A stretch of 55,337 nucleotides of DNA from Planosporangium mesophilum (GTDB lineage Bacteria; Actinomycetota; Actinomycetes; Mycobacteriales; Micromonosporaceae): NCBI RefSeq assembly GCF_016863255.1, contig NZ_BOON01000012.1:1-55337 (forward strand), given 5' to 3'. Positions 24,739 to 32,921 of the stretch are shown here, one piece after another; position 1 is the first letter of the stretch, and each line of letters begins with the position of its first letter. The notes beneath the pieces are model-generated. The model did not search any database. It was not told where the DNA came from and saw only the letters and a program-made list of their open reading frames with translations. The position numbers and the translations under genes were made by a program.

Positions 24739-25653
24739 ATGACGACCAAGACCCAACCGGTCCCACCGGCGCCCACCCGCCCGCCGACAGACGGCGGTCG
24801 GGGCGGCGCGCACGCGGCGGCCCACAAAGAGGTACGAATCTTCTCCCGGCTCGGCTACCTGGCGCTGATCGCGTGGACCGTCATCGTGATCGGGCCGATC
24901 CTGTGGACGTTCCTGGCGTCGTTCAAGAACACCGCGGAGATCTTCAGTAGCCCCTGGACCATGCCGGCCGAGCTGCGGGTGGAGAACTGGTCGCGGGCCT
25001 GGACCACGGCCCACGTCGGGCAGTACTTCGTCAACAGCGTCCTGGTGGTGGCCTTCAGCACGGCAGGCACCATGCTGCTCGGCTCGATGGCCGCGTACGT
25101 GCTGGCCCGGTACAGCTTCTTCGGCAACCGCCTCGTCTACTACCTGTTCGTGGCCGGGCTGGCGTTCCCGATGTTCCTGGCGATCGTGCCGCTGTTCTAC
25201 ATCGTCAAGAACCTCGGCCTGTTCAACACGCACACCGGCCTGGTGCTGGTGTACATCGCGTACTCGCTGCCGTTCACCGTCTTCTTCCTGACCGCCTTCT
25301 TCAAGACGCTGCCCACCTCGGTGGCCGAGGCCGGGGTGATCGACGGCTGCTCGCACACCCGGCTCTTCTTCCAGGTCATGCTTCCGATGGCGAAGCCGGG
25401 CATGGTGAGCGTGGCGATCTTCAACATCATCGGGCAGTGGGCGCAGTACCTGCTGCCGGTGCTCCTGATCTCCGACCAGAACAAGTACGTCCTGACCCAG
25501 GGCATCGCGCAGATCTCGATCAACGCGGGGTACCAGGCGGACTGGTCGGGGCTGTTCGCCGCCCTGAGCATGTCGATCCTGCCGATGATCGTGGTGTACG
25601 GCATCTTCCAGCGCCAGATCCAGGCCGGCCTGACCGCGGGCGCCGTCAAGTAG
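24739..25653 (+). CDS. ngcG: Sugar ABC transporter permease, NgcG-like
   Basis: A 304-residue MalG-type permease. A disordered, proline-rich N-terminal tail (about 30 residues) precedes six transmembrane helices. The EAA loop is VAEAGVIDGCSHTRLFFQVMLPMAKPG near residue 200. GVAQI-like SINAGYQADWSGLFAALSMSILPMI near the C-terminus is typical of the family. The ATG at 24739 has the weak site GGTGGGATC upstream. A more upstream start would overlap the previous gene. It is the last gene of the importer operon and is followed by a strong hairpin. Confidence 0.85.
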   Translation: MTTKTQPVPPAPTRPPTDGGRGGAHAAAHKEVRIFSRLGYLALIAWTVIVIGPILWTFLASFKNTAEIFSSPWTMPAELRVENWSRAWTTAHVGQYFVNSVLVVAFSTAGTMLLGSMAAYVLARYSFFGNRLVYYLFVAGLAFPMFLAIVPLFYIVKNLGLFNTHTGLVLVYIAYSLPFTVFFLTAFFKTLPTSVAEAGVIDGCSHTRLFFQVMLPMAKPGMVSVAIFNIIGQWAQYLLPVLLISDQNKYVLTQGIAQISINAGYQADWSGLFAALSMSILPMIVVYGIFQRQIQAGLTAGAVK

Positions 25654-25671
25654 CGCGCTCGTCCGACCTTC

Positions 25672-25729
25672 CCCATGATCACCGAGAGTTGCCGGTGCGA
25701 CAACGCCGCAAGCCCTCGGTGATCATGGG
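25672..25729 (+). terminator. Perfect 15-bp hairpin after the importer operon
   Basis: CCCATGATCACCGAG (25672-25686) pairs perfectly with CTCGGTGATCATGGG (25715-25729). The 28-base loop contains a smaller GTTG/CAAC stem and the sequence CCGGTGCGA, which is also in the loop of the hairpin at 17473. Confidence 0.8.
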
Positions 25730-25773
25730 AGTGGGACGGGGCGCGGCGGCGGGGAAATGTCGGGGGCGTGCGG

Positions 25774-25779
25774 TGTAAT
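25774..25779 (+). promoter_or_regulatory. Candidate -10 box of the DNA polymerase gene
   Basis: TGTAAT lies six bases before the ATG at 25786, consistent with a leaderless transcript. The GAGG in the spacer is too close to serve as a ribosome-binding site. Confidence 0.4.
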
Positions 25780-25785
25780 CGAGGC

Positions 25786-27465
25786 ATGATCGTCGCCGTC
25801 CACCCGCACCCCGGCGGCGGCGGGCACCTGCGGGAACTCTCCGACGACGGGCGGCCCGACGGCGCGGCCGTGCCGGTGGCCGACCTCGCCGCCGCGGTCG
25901 CCGCGCGGGAGATCGCCCACGGCCCCCGGTGGCTGTGGGCGTCGACGGCGGAGACCTACCCGCGTCTGCTGGCGGCCGGCGTACGGGTGGAGCGCTGCCA
26001 CGATCTCGAACTGACCGAGGCGCTGCTGCTCGGGTACGAGGGGCGCTGGGGCCAGCCCCGCGCGCTCCCTGCGGCCTGGGCCCGGCTGACCGGCACGCCG
26101 GTGCCGGCCGACCCGCCGGCCCGCCCGGTCGCGCCACCGGGCACGGCGCAGGAGGCACTGTTCGACGCCGACCCGGCCGTGCCCGACCTCGGCGCCGACC
26201 CGATCGACGCGATGATCGGGGTGTACCGGGCGCAGCGGGACCGCATCGCCGCCACCGCCGAGCCCGGACGGATGCGGTTCCTGGTCGCCGCCGAGTCGGC
26301 CGGTGGTCTGGTCGCGGTCGAGATGAGCCGGTACGGGCTGCCCTGGCGGGCCGACCTGCACCACCGTCTGCTCATCGACCTGCTGGGGGAGCCGTCCCCG
26401 GTCGGCGGGCCGCCCCGGCGGCTGGTCGAGCTGACGCAGGCCATCGCGGCGGCGTTCGGCCAGCGCATCCACCCCGACTCACCCGCCGAGGTGCTGCGCG
26501 CCTTCGCCCGCGCCGGCATCCAGGTGCCCAACACCCGCGCCTGGGTGCTCCAGCGCGTCGAGCACCCCGCCGTACCGCTGCTGCTGGAGTACAAGGAGCT
26601 GTACCGGATCTGGGTCGCGCACGGCTGGTCCTGGCTGGAGCAGTGGGTGCGCGACGGCCGGTTCCACGCCGAGTACGTGCCCGGCGGCGTCGTCTCCGGA
26701 CGGTGGGCCACCCGGGGCGGCGGCGCGCTCCAGATCCCCAAGGTGGTCCGGCGCGCGGTGGTGGCCGACCCCGGCTGGACGTTCGTGGTGGCCGACGCCG
26801 GCCAGTTGGAGCCGCGCGTCCTCGCCGCCGTCTCCGCCGACCGGCGGCTGGCCGAGGCGGCCCGCGGTGGCGACCTGTACGCGGCGCTCGCCGCCGACGC
26901 CTTCGGCGGCGACCGGGCCAGGGCGAAGGTCGCCCTGCTCGGCGCGATGTACGGGCAGACCGGCGGTCAGGCCGCCCCGGCCCTCGCGGCCCTGCGCCGG
27001 TCCTACCCGACGGCGTGGGAGTACGTGGAGGAGGCCGCGCGTGCCGGCCGCGCGGGCGGTCTCGTGCGCTCGTGGCTCGGCCGGACCTGCCCGCCGCCGT
27101 CGGTGACCGTGCGCGACGAGGGCCTCGACCTGGAGGTCGTCGACGACGGTGACGGCGGCCGGTCCGACGCGGCGGTGCGGGCCCGAGGGCGGTTCACCCG
27201 TAACTTCGTCATCCAGGCCACGGCCGCCGAGTGGGCGCTCGCGCTGCTGGCCAGGCTGCGCACCGCGCTCGCCGGTACCCCGGCCGAACTGGTCTTCTTC
27301 CAGCACGACGAGGTCGTCGTGCACTGCCCCGGCGAGCAGGCGGCGGCGGTGGTCGCCGCCGTGGAGGCCGCCGCCGACGATGCCCGCCGGTTGCTGTTCG
27401 GCGACACCCCGGTCCGGTTCCCGCTCGGAGTGTCCACGGTGGAGTGCTACGCCGACGCGAAGTAG
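25786..27465 (+). CDS. PolA-like DNA polymerase (actinobacterial family A variant)
   Basis: A 559-residue family A polymerase, much shorter than canonical Pol I. The C-terminal polymerase domain has motif A as VVADAGQLEPRVLAAVS (metal-binding Asp, then Glu-Pro-Arg replacing the usual Glu-Leu-Arg). Motif B is RARAKVALLGAMYGQT (O-helix Lys and Tyr), and motif C is FFQHDEVVVHC. There is no 5'-3' exonuclease domain. The first 200 residues occupy the place of the 3'-5' exonuclease, but I cannot find the DxE catalytic pair at its start (MIVAVHPHPGGGG), so proofreading looks doubtful. Annotation pipelines often call this family bifunctional exonuclease/polymerase. The 3' end overlaps the convergent Nudix gene by 19 bases. 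The biological role, repair or lesion bypass, is inference. Confidence 0.8.
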   Translation: MIVAVHPHPGGGGHLRELSDDGRPDGAAVPVADLAAAVAAREIAHGPRWLWASTAETYPRLLAAGVRVERCHDLELTEALLLGYEGRWGQPRALPAAWARLTGTPVPADPPARPVAPPGTAQEALFDADPAVPDLGADPIDAMIGVYRAQRDRIAATAEPGRMRFLVAAESAGGLVAVEMSRYGLPWRADLHHRLLIDLLGEPSPVGGPPRRLVELTQAIAAAFGQRIHPDSPAEVLRAFARAGIQVPNTRAWVLQRVEHPAVPLLLEYKELYRIWVAHGWSWLEQWVRDGRFHAEYVPGGVVSGRWATRGGGALQIPKVVRRAVVADPGWTFVVADAGQLEPRVLAAVSADRRLAEAARGGDLYAALAADAFGGDRARAKVALLGAMYGQTGGQAAPALAALRRSYPTAWEYVEEAARAGRAGGLVRSWLGRTCPPPSVTVRDEGLDLEVVDDGDGGRSDAAVRARGRFTRNFVIQATAAEWALALLARLRTALAGTPAELVFFQHDEVVVHCPGEQAAAVVAAVEAAADDARRLLFGDTPVRFPLGVSTVECYADAK

Positions 27466-27956
27466 GTGGAGGCGAAGTACTCCGCTATGGCCTGCGTGTG
27501 CGTGGAGAAGGCGAGCCGCCGTGGCTCGGTCAGCACCAGCCACTCGGTGGCCTCCTCGGTCGGCGCCGACGGCGGCAGGTCGTCCGCGCGCCGCGCGGGC
27601 AGCAGCCCGAAGATGTTGACCGTCCCCATCGGGGCGCTGTGCACCGCGAACAGCGTCACCTCGGCCGGATCCGCCACCAGGCCGGTCTCCTCCCGGAGCT
27701 CCCGGACGGTCGCCTCCTGCCACGACTCGCCGACCTCGATGTACCCGCCGGGCAGGGCCAGCTGGCCACGGGCGGGCTCGATGTCACGGCGTACCACCAC
27801 CAGGCCGCGGTTGTTCACGCCGTCGACCGGCAGCAGGGCCACCGCCACCGGCAACGGGTTACGCCAGGTCGTCTCGCCGCACTCGGAGCATTCCCGCGGC
27901 CAGGGCGTCTCGGGCGTGTACGGGCTGCCGCAGTACGAGCAGTGGGAGTGCTGCAT
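27447..27956 (-). CDS. Nudix hydrolase with N-terminal zinc ribbon
   Basis: A 169-residue Nudix hydrolase. Two cysteine pairs near the N-terminus (CSYCG and CSECG) form a zinc ribbon. The Nudix box is GGYIEVGESWQEATVRELREETGLV (about residues 73-97), with all consensus glutamates that bind magnesium. Enzymes with this layout hydrolyse nucleoside diphosphate-linked compounds such as NADH, FAD or ADP-ribose; the substrate is not clear. ATG at 27956 starts just before the ribbon. The longer frame to 28001 lacks support. It converges on the polymerase gene, overlapping its last 19 bases. Confidence 0.88.
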   Translation of the reverse strand: MQHSHCSYCGSPYTPETPWPRECSECGETTWRNPLPVAVALLPVDGVNNRGLVVVRRDIEPARGQLALPGGYIEVGESWQEATVRELREETGLVADPAEVTLFAVHSAPMGTVNIFGLLPARRADDLPPSAPTEEATEWLVLTEPRRLAFSTHTQAIAEYFASTYFASA

Positions 27957-28013
27957 GAGATCCGACCCTAGTTGACCCCGGCCCGTCCGGGCGGGGCGCA
28001 CCGGTGGCGTAGG

Positions 28014-28051
28014 GGTACCTAGACGCCTAGGGCACCGCCTAGGTACCTAGG
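28014..28051. promoter_or_regulatory. Cluster of four CTAG sites with palindromic symmetry
   Basis: CTAG occurs at 28019, 28027, 28039 and 28047, with symmetric intervals of 8, 12 and 8 bases. The right half, CCTAGGTACCTAGG (28038-28051), is a perfect 14-bp palindrome. GGTACCTAG at the left is matched inverted by CTAGGTACC at the right. CTAG is rare in GC-rich genomes, so the cluster is unlikely to be chance. It lies about 90 bases upstream of a small basic protein gene and 58 bases from the Nudix start, where it could be an operator. Confidence 0.55.
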
Positions 28052-28137
28052 GCCGGCAGAGATAGGTAACCGGTTCCGATGTCGCGTGCCCCTTACTGCT
28101 CGATGCTGGTACCAGATCGAGCGGAAGGACAAGGGCC

Positions 28138-28260
28138 ATGAGCGTGAACCACCCGTACACCACGATGATCCTCGCCAGGCAGCGGCAGCGGGAGCTGCTG
28201 GACGAGGCCGCCGAGCGGCGGCGGTACCAGCGTGGCCGGCGCCGGAGGCACTGGTGGTGA
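28138..28260 (+). CDS. Small basic protein, 40 aa
   Basis: An ATG with GGAAGGA and AAGGG upstream opens a 40-codon frame. The product is strongly basic and helical: an N-terminal MSVNHPYTTMILARQRQ segment, an acidic turn (LLDEAA), and an arginine-rich tail ending HWW. The amphipathic, Arg-rich tail suggests nucleic-acid or membrane binding, but I know no defined function. It lies downstream of the CTAG palindrome cluster and upstream of the large LuxR regulator, on the same strand. Confidence 0.55.
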   Translation: MSVNHPYTTMILARQRQRELLDEAAERRRYQRGRRRRHWW

Positions 28261-28330
28261 CCAGCGCGGTGACCGGCACGGCGGCGCGTGGCGCGGCGCG
28301 GACGTACCCGGCGCCGCGCCGCCGCGCCGG

Positions 28331-28336
28331 TACTCT
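28331..28336 (+). promoter_or_regulatory. Candidate -10 box of the LuxR-type ATPase regulator
   Basis: TACTCT lies six bases before the GTG at 28343 and would give a leaderless transcript starting there. Confidence 0.4.
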
Positions 28337-28342
28337 TTCGGC

Positions 28343-31123
28343 GTGCGGGTCGATCGTGGAGGGCTCAGTCCCGTGATGGTGGGGCGCGACGCCGAACTGC
28401 GTCGCCTCGTCCGGCTCGCCGCCGGCCCCGGCTCGCAGATCGCCCTCGTCGCCGGCGAGGCCGGGGTCGGCAAGAGCCGGCTCGTGCAGGAACTGCTCGA
28501 CGGCCTGCCGGCCGACACCCGGGTACTCGTGGCGCAGGCCGACCCCGGTGCCCTCGGCCGCCCGTTCGGGCTGCTGCTCGACGCCGTCGACGGTCTGGCC
28601 CCGGCCGGCTCCGCCGACGACCCGGCCCCGGCCGGGAGCGTCGACCCGGACGCGCTCCGGATCCTCGGCGATCCCGGCCACAGCATCGTCGAACGCCTGC
28701 GGGCGGCGGCCGGGATCGTCCAGGTGCTCACCGCGCAGCCGGCGGTCGTCGTCTTCGAGGACCTGCACTGGGCCGACCCGGAGAGCACGGCGCTGTTCGA
28801 GCGCATCCCCGACCTGACGGGGCGGCGGCTGCTGGTCGGCACCTACCGGCCCGACGAGGTCACCCGCCGCAGCCCGGTCGCCGAGCTGCTCACCCGCCTC
28901 GAACGCCGCTACCCGGTCACCCACCTGCGGTTGGAGCGGCTCGGGCTGACCGAGACCTCGGTACTGCTGGAGGCGGTCTCGGGCCGGCCGCCGTCGTACC
29001 GGGCCGCGGCGTCGCTGCACAACCGCACCGGCGGCAACCCGTACTTCCTCGAGGAGCTGCTGCGCGCCGGCGGGGACGGCGGCCTGGACCTTGAGCGGCT
29101 GTGCGAGCAGCCGCTGCCGTGGAACCTCGCCGAGGCGCTGCGCCGCCAGCTCGACGACGTCGACCCGCGCCAGCAGCGGGTCGTCGAGGCGGCGGCGGTC
29201 CTCGGCCACCGGGTCCCGTTCGACGTGCTGGCGGCAGTGACCGAGCTGCCCGAGTACGACCTGATCGTGGTGCTGCGCGACCTGGTCCGGCGCGGCCTCA
29301 TGATCGAGACCGGCGAGGACGAGTTCGGCTTCCGCCACGCCCTCGCCCGGGAGGCCGTCGCCGACCAGCTCCTCGGGCGCGAGCGCCGCCGCCTGCACGA
29401 GCTGGCCCTCGACGCGCTGCTGGCCGCGGGCGACGCCGATCCCGCCCTGGTGGCCCGGCACGCCCGGGGCGCCGGCCGGTACGACGACCTGATCCGGGCC
29501 GCCCGCTCCGGCTGCGCGCGCTACCTGGCGATCGGCGCGGCGCACCAGGCGCTGTCGCTGGCCGAGATGGGGCTGGAGGAGGCGCCGGACGACCTGGAGT
29601 TACGGGCCGGCGCCGCCCGCGCGGCGTGGCTGGCCAACCTGCTCCACGACGCCTGGCAGCACACCCGTCGCTGGGCCCGGGACGCGGCCGCTCCGGCGGA
29701 CCGCTCGGCCGCGCTGCGCCTGCTCGCACGGGTCGCCTGGGAGGACGGGCGGCGCGAGGAGGCGAAGGCGCTCACCGAGGAGATCCTCGACATCATCGAC
29801 CAGCTCCCGCGCGGCGCGGAACGGGCGCACGCGATGGGCACGGTGGCGCAGTCGTACATGCTCACCGACCGGCTGCCGGACGCGATCGCCTGGGCCGACC
29901 GCACGATCGCCCTCGCCGACGAGCTGGACCTGCCGGGCGTGCGGCTGGCCGCCGCGGTGGAGAAGGGCTCGGCGCTGCTGAGCATGCCCGACCGGGTGGA
30001 GTCCGGCCGTACCCTGCTGCTGGCGGTGGCCGAGGACGCCGAGGCCGCCGGGGAGTGGCTGACCGCCGCACGGGCCCTGCACAACATCATCGGTATCGTG
30101 CCGCCATCGTCCCTGGCCGACGGCAACGAGCTGCTGGAACGGATGCGCGCCGACGCCGAGCGGGCCGGCTTCGAGTCGCTCGCCGTGGCCGCGTACTTCG
30201 AGGGCCGGGCGCGCTTCGCCATGGACGACGGTGACCTGCACGCCGCGATCACGGCGCTGGAGGAGGGGCACCGGCGCGAGCGCGGCTACCTGCGTACCAG
30301 CCGGGGCACCAACTACCACGGCGTCTTCCTGACCGGCCTGGCCCTCGAGGCCGGCGACCTCGACCGGGCCGAGTCGGTCCTCGCCACCCTGACCGGGCCG
30401 GAGGGCAAGCCCTCTCTGGCCGTCCTGGGCCTGGTCTTCCACCTCGCCTGCCGGCGGGGCGACGCGGCGGCGGCCGAGGCCGCGCTGGACGACTTCTACG
30501 CGGGGGTCGACCGGATCGGCGCCCCGTACGGGGAGCAGGTCCACGACCTGGTCGCCGCCGGCCTGGCGGCCGGGCTGCCCGGCAAGCGGCTGCGCCCGCT
30601 CACCGAGCGGGTGTCCTGGTCCGACGCGGCGCACCGGTGGCGTGCGCTGGTCTTCGCCCAGCTCGACGAGGCCGACGGCCGCGCCGCTGAGGCGCTGGTC
30701 GGATACGAGGAGGCGGCCGGGTCGCCGGACCTCGGCCCGGCGGTACGGGCCAGTGCGCACGCCGGTGCGGCGCGCTGCCTGATCGACCTCGGCCACGTCG
30801 ACCGGGCCCGCGAGCACGTCGCCGCGGCGGCCGAGGCGCTGGCGCGGTGGGGCGGCTGGCGGGTCGCCGAGGTCGACGCCCTACGCGGCCGGGTCGGCCT
30901 GCCGGCGCCCGCCGCGGTCGGGATCGACGACGCCGTCCTCACCCCGCGCGAACGCGAGGTCGCCGCGCTCATCGCCGAGGGGCTGACCAACGCCGAGCTG
31001 GCGCGCCGGCTGTACATCTCCAAGAAGACGGCCGCCGTGCACGTCTCCAACATCCTGGGCAAGCTCGGACTGTCCTCGCGGACCCAGGTCGCGGCGTGGC
31101 TACAGCGCCACCGCCCCGGTTGA
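28343..31123 (+). CDS. Large ATP-binding LuxR family (LAL/MalT-like) transcriptional regulator
   Basis: A 926-residue STAND-type regulator. MVGRDAELRRL opens the AAA domain. Walker A is GEAGVGKSRL (about residues 33-42), and Walker B is in VVVFEDLHWADPES near 140. RTGGNPYFLEELL near 230 is the sensor/arginine region. A long TPR-like helical array follows (about 380-850). The C-terminal LuxR helix-turn-helix is LTPREREVAALIAEGLTNAELARRLYISKKTAAVHVSNILGKLG. Such proteins bind a ligand, oligomerise with ATP and activate transcription. GTG at 28343 fits a leaderless start. The alternatives are GTG 28373 or ATG 28376, which follow a GGAGGG at 28358. The target is unknown. Confidence 0.9.
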   Translation: MRVDRGGLSPVMVGRDAELRRLVRLAAGPGSQIALVAGEAGVGKSRLVQELLDGLPADTRVLVAQADPGALGRPFGLLLDAVDGLAPAGSADDPAPAGSVDPDALRILGDPGHSIVERLRAAAGIVQVLTAQPAVVVFEDLHWADPESTALFERIPDLTGRRLLVGTYRPDEVTRRSPVAELLTRLERRYPVTHLRLERLGLTETSVLLEAVSGRPPSYRAAASLHNRTGGNPYFLEELLRAGGDGGLDLERLCEQPLPWNLAEALRRQLDDVDPRQQRVVEAAAVLGHRVPFDVLAAVTELPEYDLIVVLRDLVRRGLMIETGEDEFGFRHALAREAVADQLLGRERRRLHELALDALLAAGDADPALVARHARGAGRYDDLIRAARSGCARYLAIGAAHQALSLAEMGLEEAPDDLELRAGAARAAWLANLLHDAWQHTRRWARDAAAPADRSAALRLLARVAWEDGRREEAKALTEEILDIIDQLPRGAERAHAMGTVAQSYMLTDRLPDAIAWADRTIALADELDLPGVRLAAAVEKGSALLSMPDRVESGRTLLLAVAEDAEAAGEWLTAARALHNIIGIVPPSSLADGNELLERMRADAERAGFESLAVAAYFEGRARFAMDDGDLHAAITALEEGHRRERGYLRTSRGTNYHGVFLTGLALEAGDLDRAESVLATLTGPEGKPSLAVLGLVFHLACRRGDAAAAEAALDDFYAGVDRIGAPYGEQVHDLVAAGLAAGLPGKRLRPLTERVSWSDAAHRWRALVFAQLDEADGRAAEALVGYEEAAGSPDLGPAVRASAHAGAARCLIDLGHVDRAREHVAAAAEALARWGGWRVAEVDALRGRVGLPAPAAVGIDDAVLTPREREVAALIAEGLTNAELARRLYISKKTAAVHVSNILGKLGLSSRTQVAAWLQRHRPG

Positions 31124-31124
31124 C

Positions 31125-32003
31125 CTAGAGATCGAACAGGCGGGCCGCGTTGTGCCAGCACACCGCGCGCAGCCAGTCGTCGCCCAGCTCCAGGCGCGCC
31201 AGCGCCTCCAGTTGGTGCGCGTACGGGTACGGGATGTTGGGGAAGTCGCTGCCCAGCAGCACCTTGCCGGCCAGCCCGAGGTCGACCAGTCGCTCGTCCA
31301 GCGAGCGCGGGTACGGCGCCATGATCTCGAAGAAGTCGGTGAACGCCATCGTGGTGTCCAGCCGGACCCGGTCGTAGCGCTCGGCGAGCTCCAGGAAGCC
31401 CTCGTACTCGGGCGCGCCCATGTGGGCCATGATCGCGCAGAGTCGCGGGTGCTTCGCGAGCACGCCGCCGATCGGGTCCGGCCCGGTGAAGCCGTACGCG
31501 ACCGGCCCGGAGCCGGCGTGGACGACGACCGGCGTACCGGCCTCGGCCAGCAGCCCCCACACCGGGTCGAGCGCCTCGTCACGCGGGTCGTACCCGCCGA
31601 CCTGCAGGTGCACCTTGAAGATCCGCGCGCCGCGGTCCAGTGCGTCGCGTACGTAGTCGACGACGCCGGGCTCGGGGAAGAACGTCGCACTGGGCAGGCA
31701 GCCCGGGGTGGCGGCGGCGAATCCGAGCGTCCAGTCGTTGAGATCGGCGGCCATGTCGGGCCTGTGGGCGTACGCGAGCGCGCTGAACATCCGTACCCCG
31801 AGCGCGTCCAGGTGGCCGATGCGCTCGGTGTCGCTCCACTTGTACCGGATCGGCCACTCCCGGCCGATCAGCGGTCCACCCTCGTCGAAGTGGGCCCACA
31901 CCCGGCGCAGCATCCGCTCCGGCAGGAAGTGGGTGTGTACGTCGGCCAGGCCCGGCAGGCCGAGGGCCCGCCAGAAGGCGGGCACCCCTGAGTCGTCGAT
32001 CAT
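31125..32003 (-). CDS. Amidohydrolase-2 family metal-dependent hydrolase
   Basis: The 292-residue TIM-barrel protein has the N-terminal metal motif DVHTHFLPERM (HxH), KVHLQVGGY near 145, a metal-binding VVVHAGSGP near 175, AHMGAPEY near 205 and LLGSDFPNIPYPY near 255, where the Asp is the expected catalytic or metal residue. This matches amidohydrolase-2 enzymes such as ACMSD-like decarboxylases and TatD-distant hydrolases; the substrate is unknown. ATG at 32003 overlaps the stop of the upstream gene by one base (TGATG), so the two are translated together. It ends one base after the convergent LuxR regulator's stop. Confidence 0.85.
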   Translation of the reverse strand: MIDDSGVPAFWRALGLPGLADVHTHFLPERMLRRVWAHFDEGGPLIGREWPIRYKWSDTERIGHLDALGVRMFSALAYAHRPDMAADLNDWTLGFAAATPGCLPSATFFPEPGVVDYVRDALDRGARIFKVHLQVGGYDPRDEALDPVWGLLAEAGTPVVVHAGSGPVAYGFTGPDPIGGVLAKHPRLCAIMAHMGAPEYEGFLELAERYDRVRLDTTMAFTDFFEIMAPYPRSLDERLVDLGLAGKVLLGSDFPNIPYPYAHQLEALARLELGDDWLRAVCWHNAARLFDL

Positions 32004-32815
32004 CACACCTTGATGTTGAACCGTTGCAGCAGCGGTTGGTAGAGCATCCAGCCCGCAGTGGCGACCGACACTACCCAGAACGCCGTGCGCAGCACGTACA
32101 CCTCGACCTTGCCGCCGACGGTGACCGCCATCGAGTCGGGCAGGCCGAAGCAGCGCCACATCCGCCCGCGGCCGGTCGGGATCGGCCACAGCACCGGGCA
32201 GCCGTGGCTGGTGAGCATGTCGCCGAGGATGTGGATCAGGGCGCCGACGCCGAGGGCGACACCCAGGATCGGGTACCCCCGGCCGGCAGGCAGCGTCTCG
32301 TACGTGCCGACCGTGCCGGCTGCAGCGACCAGCGTCACGATGACCCAGCCCGCCCGGTGCGCCCACTTCTCGAACAGGCCGCGCAGCGCCATGGCGAACG
32401 TGAAGAACAGGATGCCGAGCACGGCCGGCTTGCCGAAGTGCAGGCACAGTGCGAACGCGCCGTACCCGGCGACGGCGGTGAACGGCAGCGTGTGGGTGAA
32501 CGTCCGGTGCCCGTTGTCCCGGCGCCGGTCGCGGCTACCCCTGGTCGCGGCGTAGATCCCCAGCGACAGCTTCTCGATGCACTCGGCCAGGAACAGCGAC
32601 ACCACACCGAACGTACGCGCCACGGTGGCGCCGCCCTGGTTGGTCGTCACCCGACCCGACATGTCCATGTCGGGCAGCAGCGCGCCGCCGGCGCACATCG
32701 CAGTACCGACCGCGAGCTGCACCGGGGTCTGGTGGATGCCGGCGAACTGCTGCAGCGCCAGCGATCCGACCAGCCACCCGGCCGCGCCCGACAGGGCGTG
32801 TGAGGGGCCCATCAT
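32003..32815 (-). CDS. YdjM-like membrane-bound metal-dependent hydrolase
   Basis: The 270-residue protein matches the YdjM/LexA-binding membrane hydrolase family. MMGPSHALSGAAGW carries the first His, ALLPDMDMSG the Asp-x-Asp pair, GHRTFTHTLPF two more histidines, and ALIHILGDMLTSHGCPVLWP the final His and Asp, all at the expected order. Five or six hydrophobic helices place it in the membrane. Family members are thought to hydrolyse lipid-like substrates and are often LexA-controlled in E. coli. I saw no LexA-type operator here. ATG at 32815 is used. GGGGAGGA precedes it with a rather long 12-base spacing. It overlaps the amidohydrolase start. Confidence 0.87.
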   Translation of the reverse strand: MMGPSHALSGAAGWLVGSLALQQFAGIHQTPVQLAVGTAMCAGGALLPDMDMSGRVTTNQGGATVARTFGVVSLFLAECIEKLSLGIYAATRGSRDRRRDNGHRTFTHTLPFTAVAGYGAFALCLHFGKPAVLGILFFTFAMALRGLFEKWAHRAGWVIVTLVAAAGTVGTYETLPAGRGYPILGVALGVGALIHILGDMLTSHGCPVLWPIPTGRGRMWRCFGLPDSMAVTVGGKVEVYVLRTAFWVVSVATAGWMLYQPLLQRFNIKV

Positions 32816-32921
32816 CGTGTGCTCAGTCCTCCCCGTGGAAACGTTGGCGAAGTATCCCAGGGACGAACTGATCATGACGAGGATGGTCCTATGGGTGTGT
32901 CGTACCGGATTCTCCCGGTCG

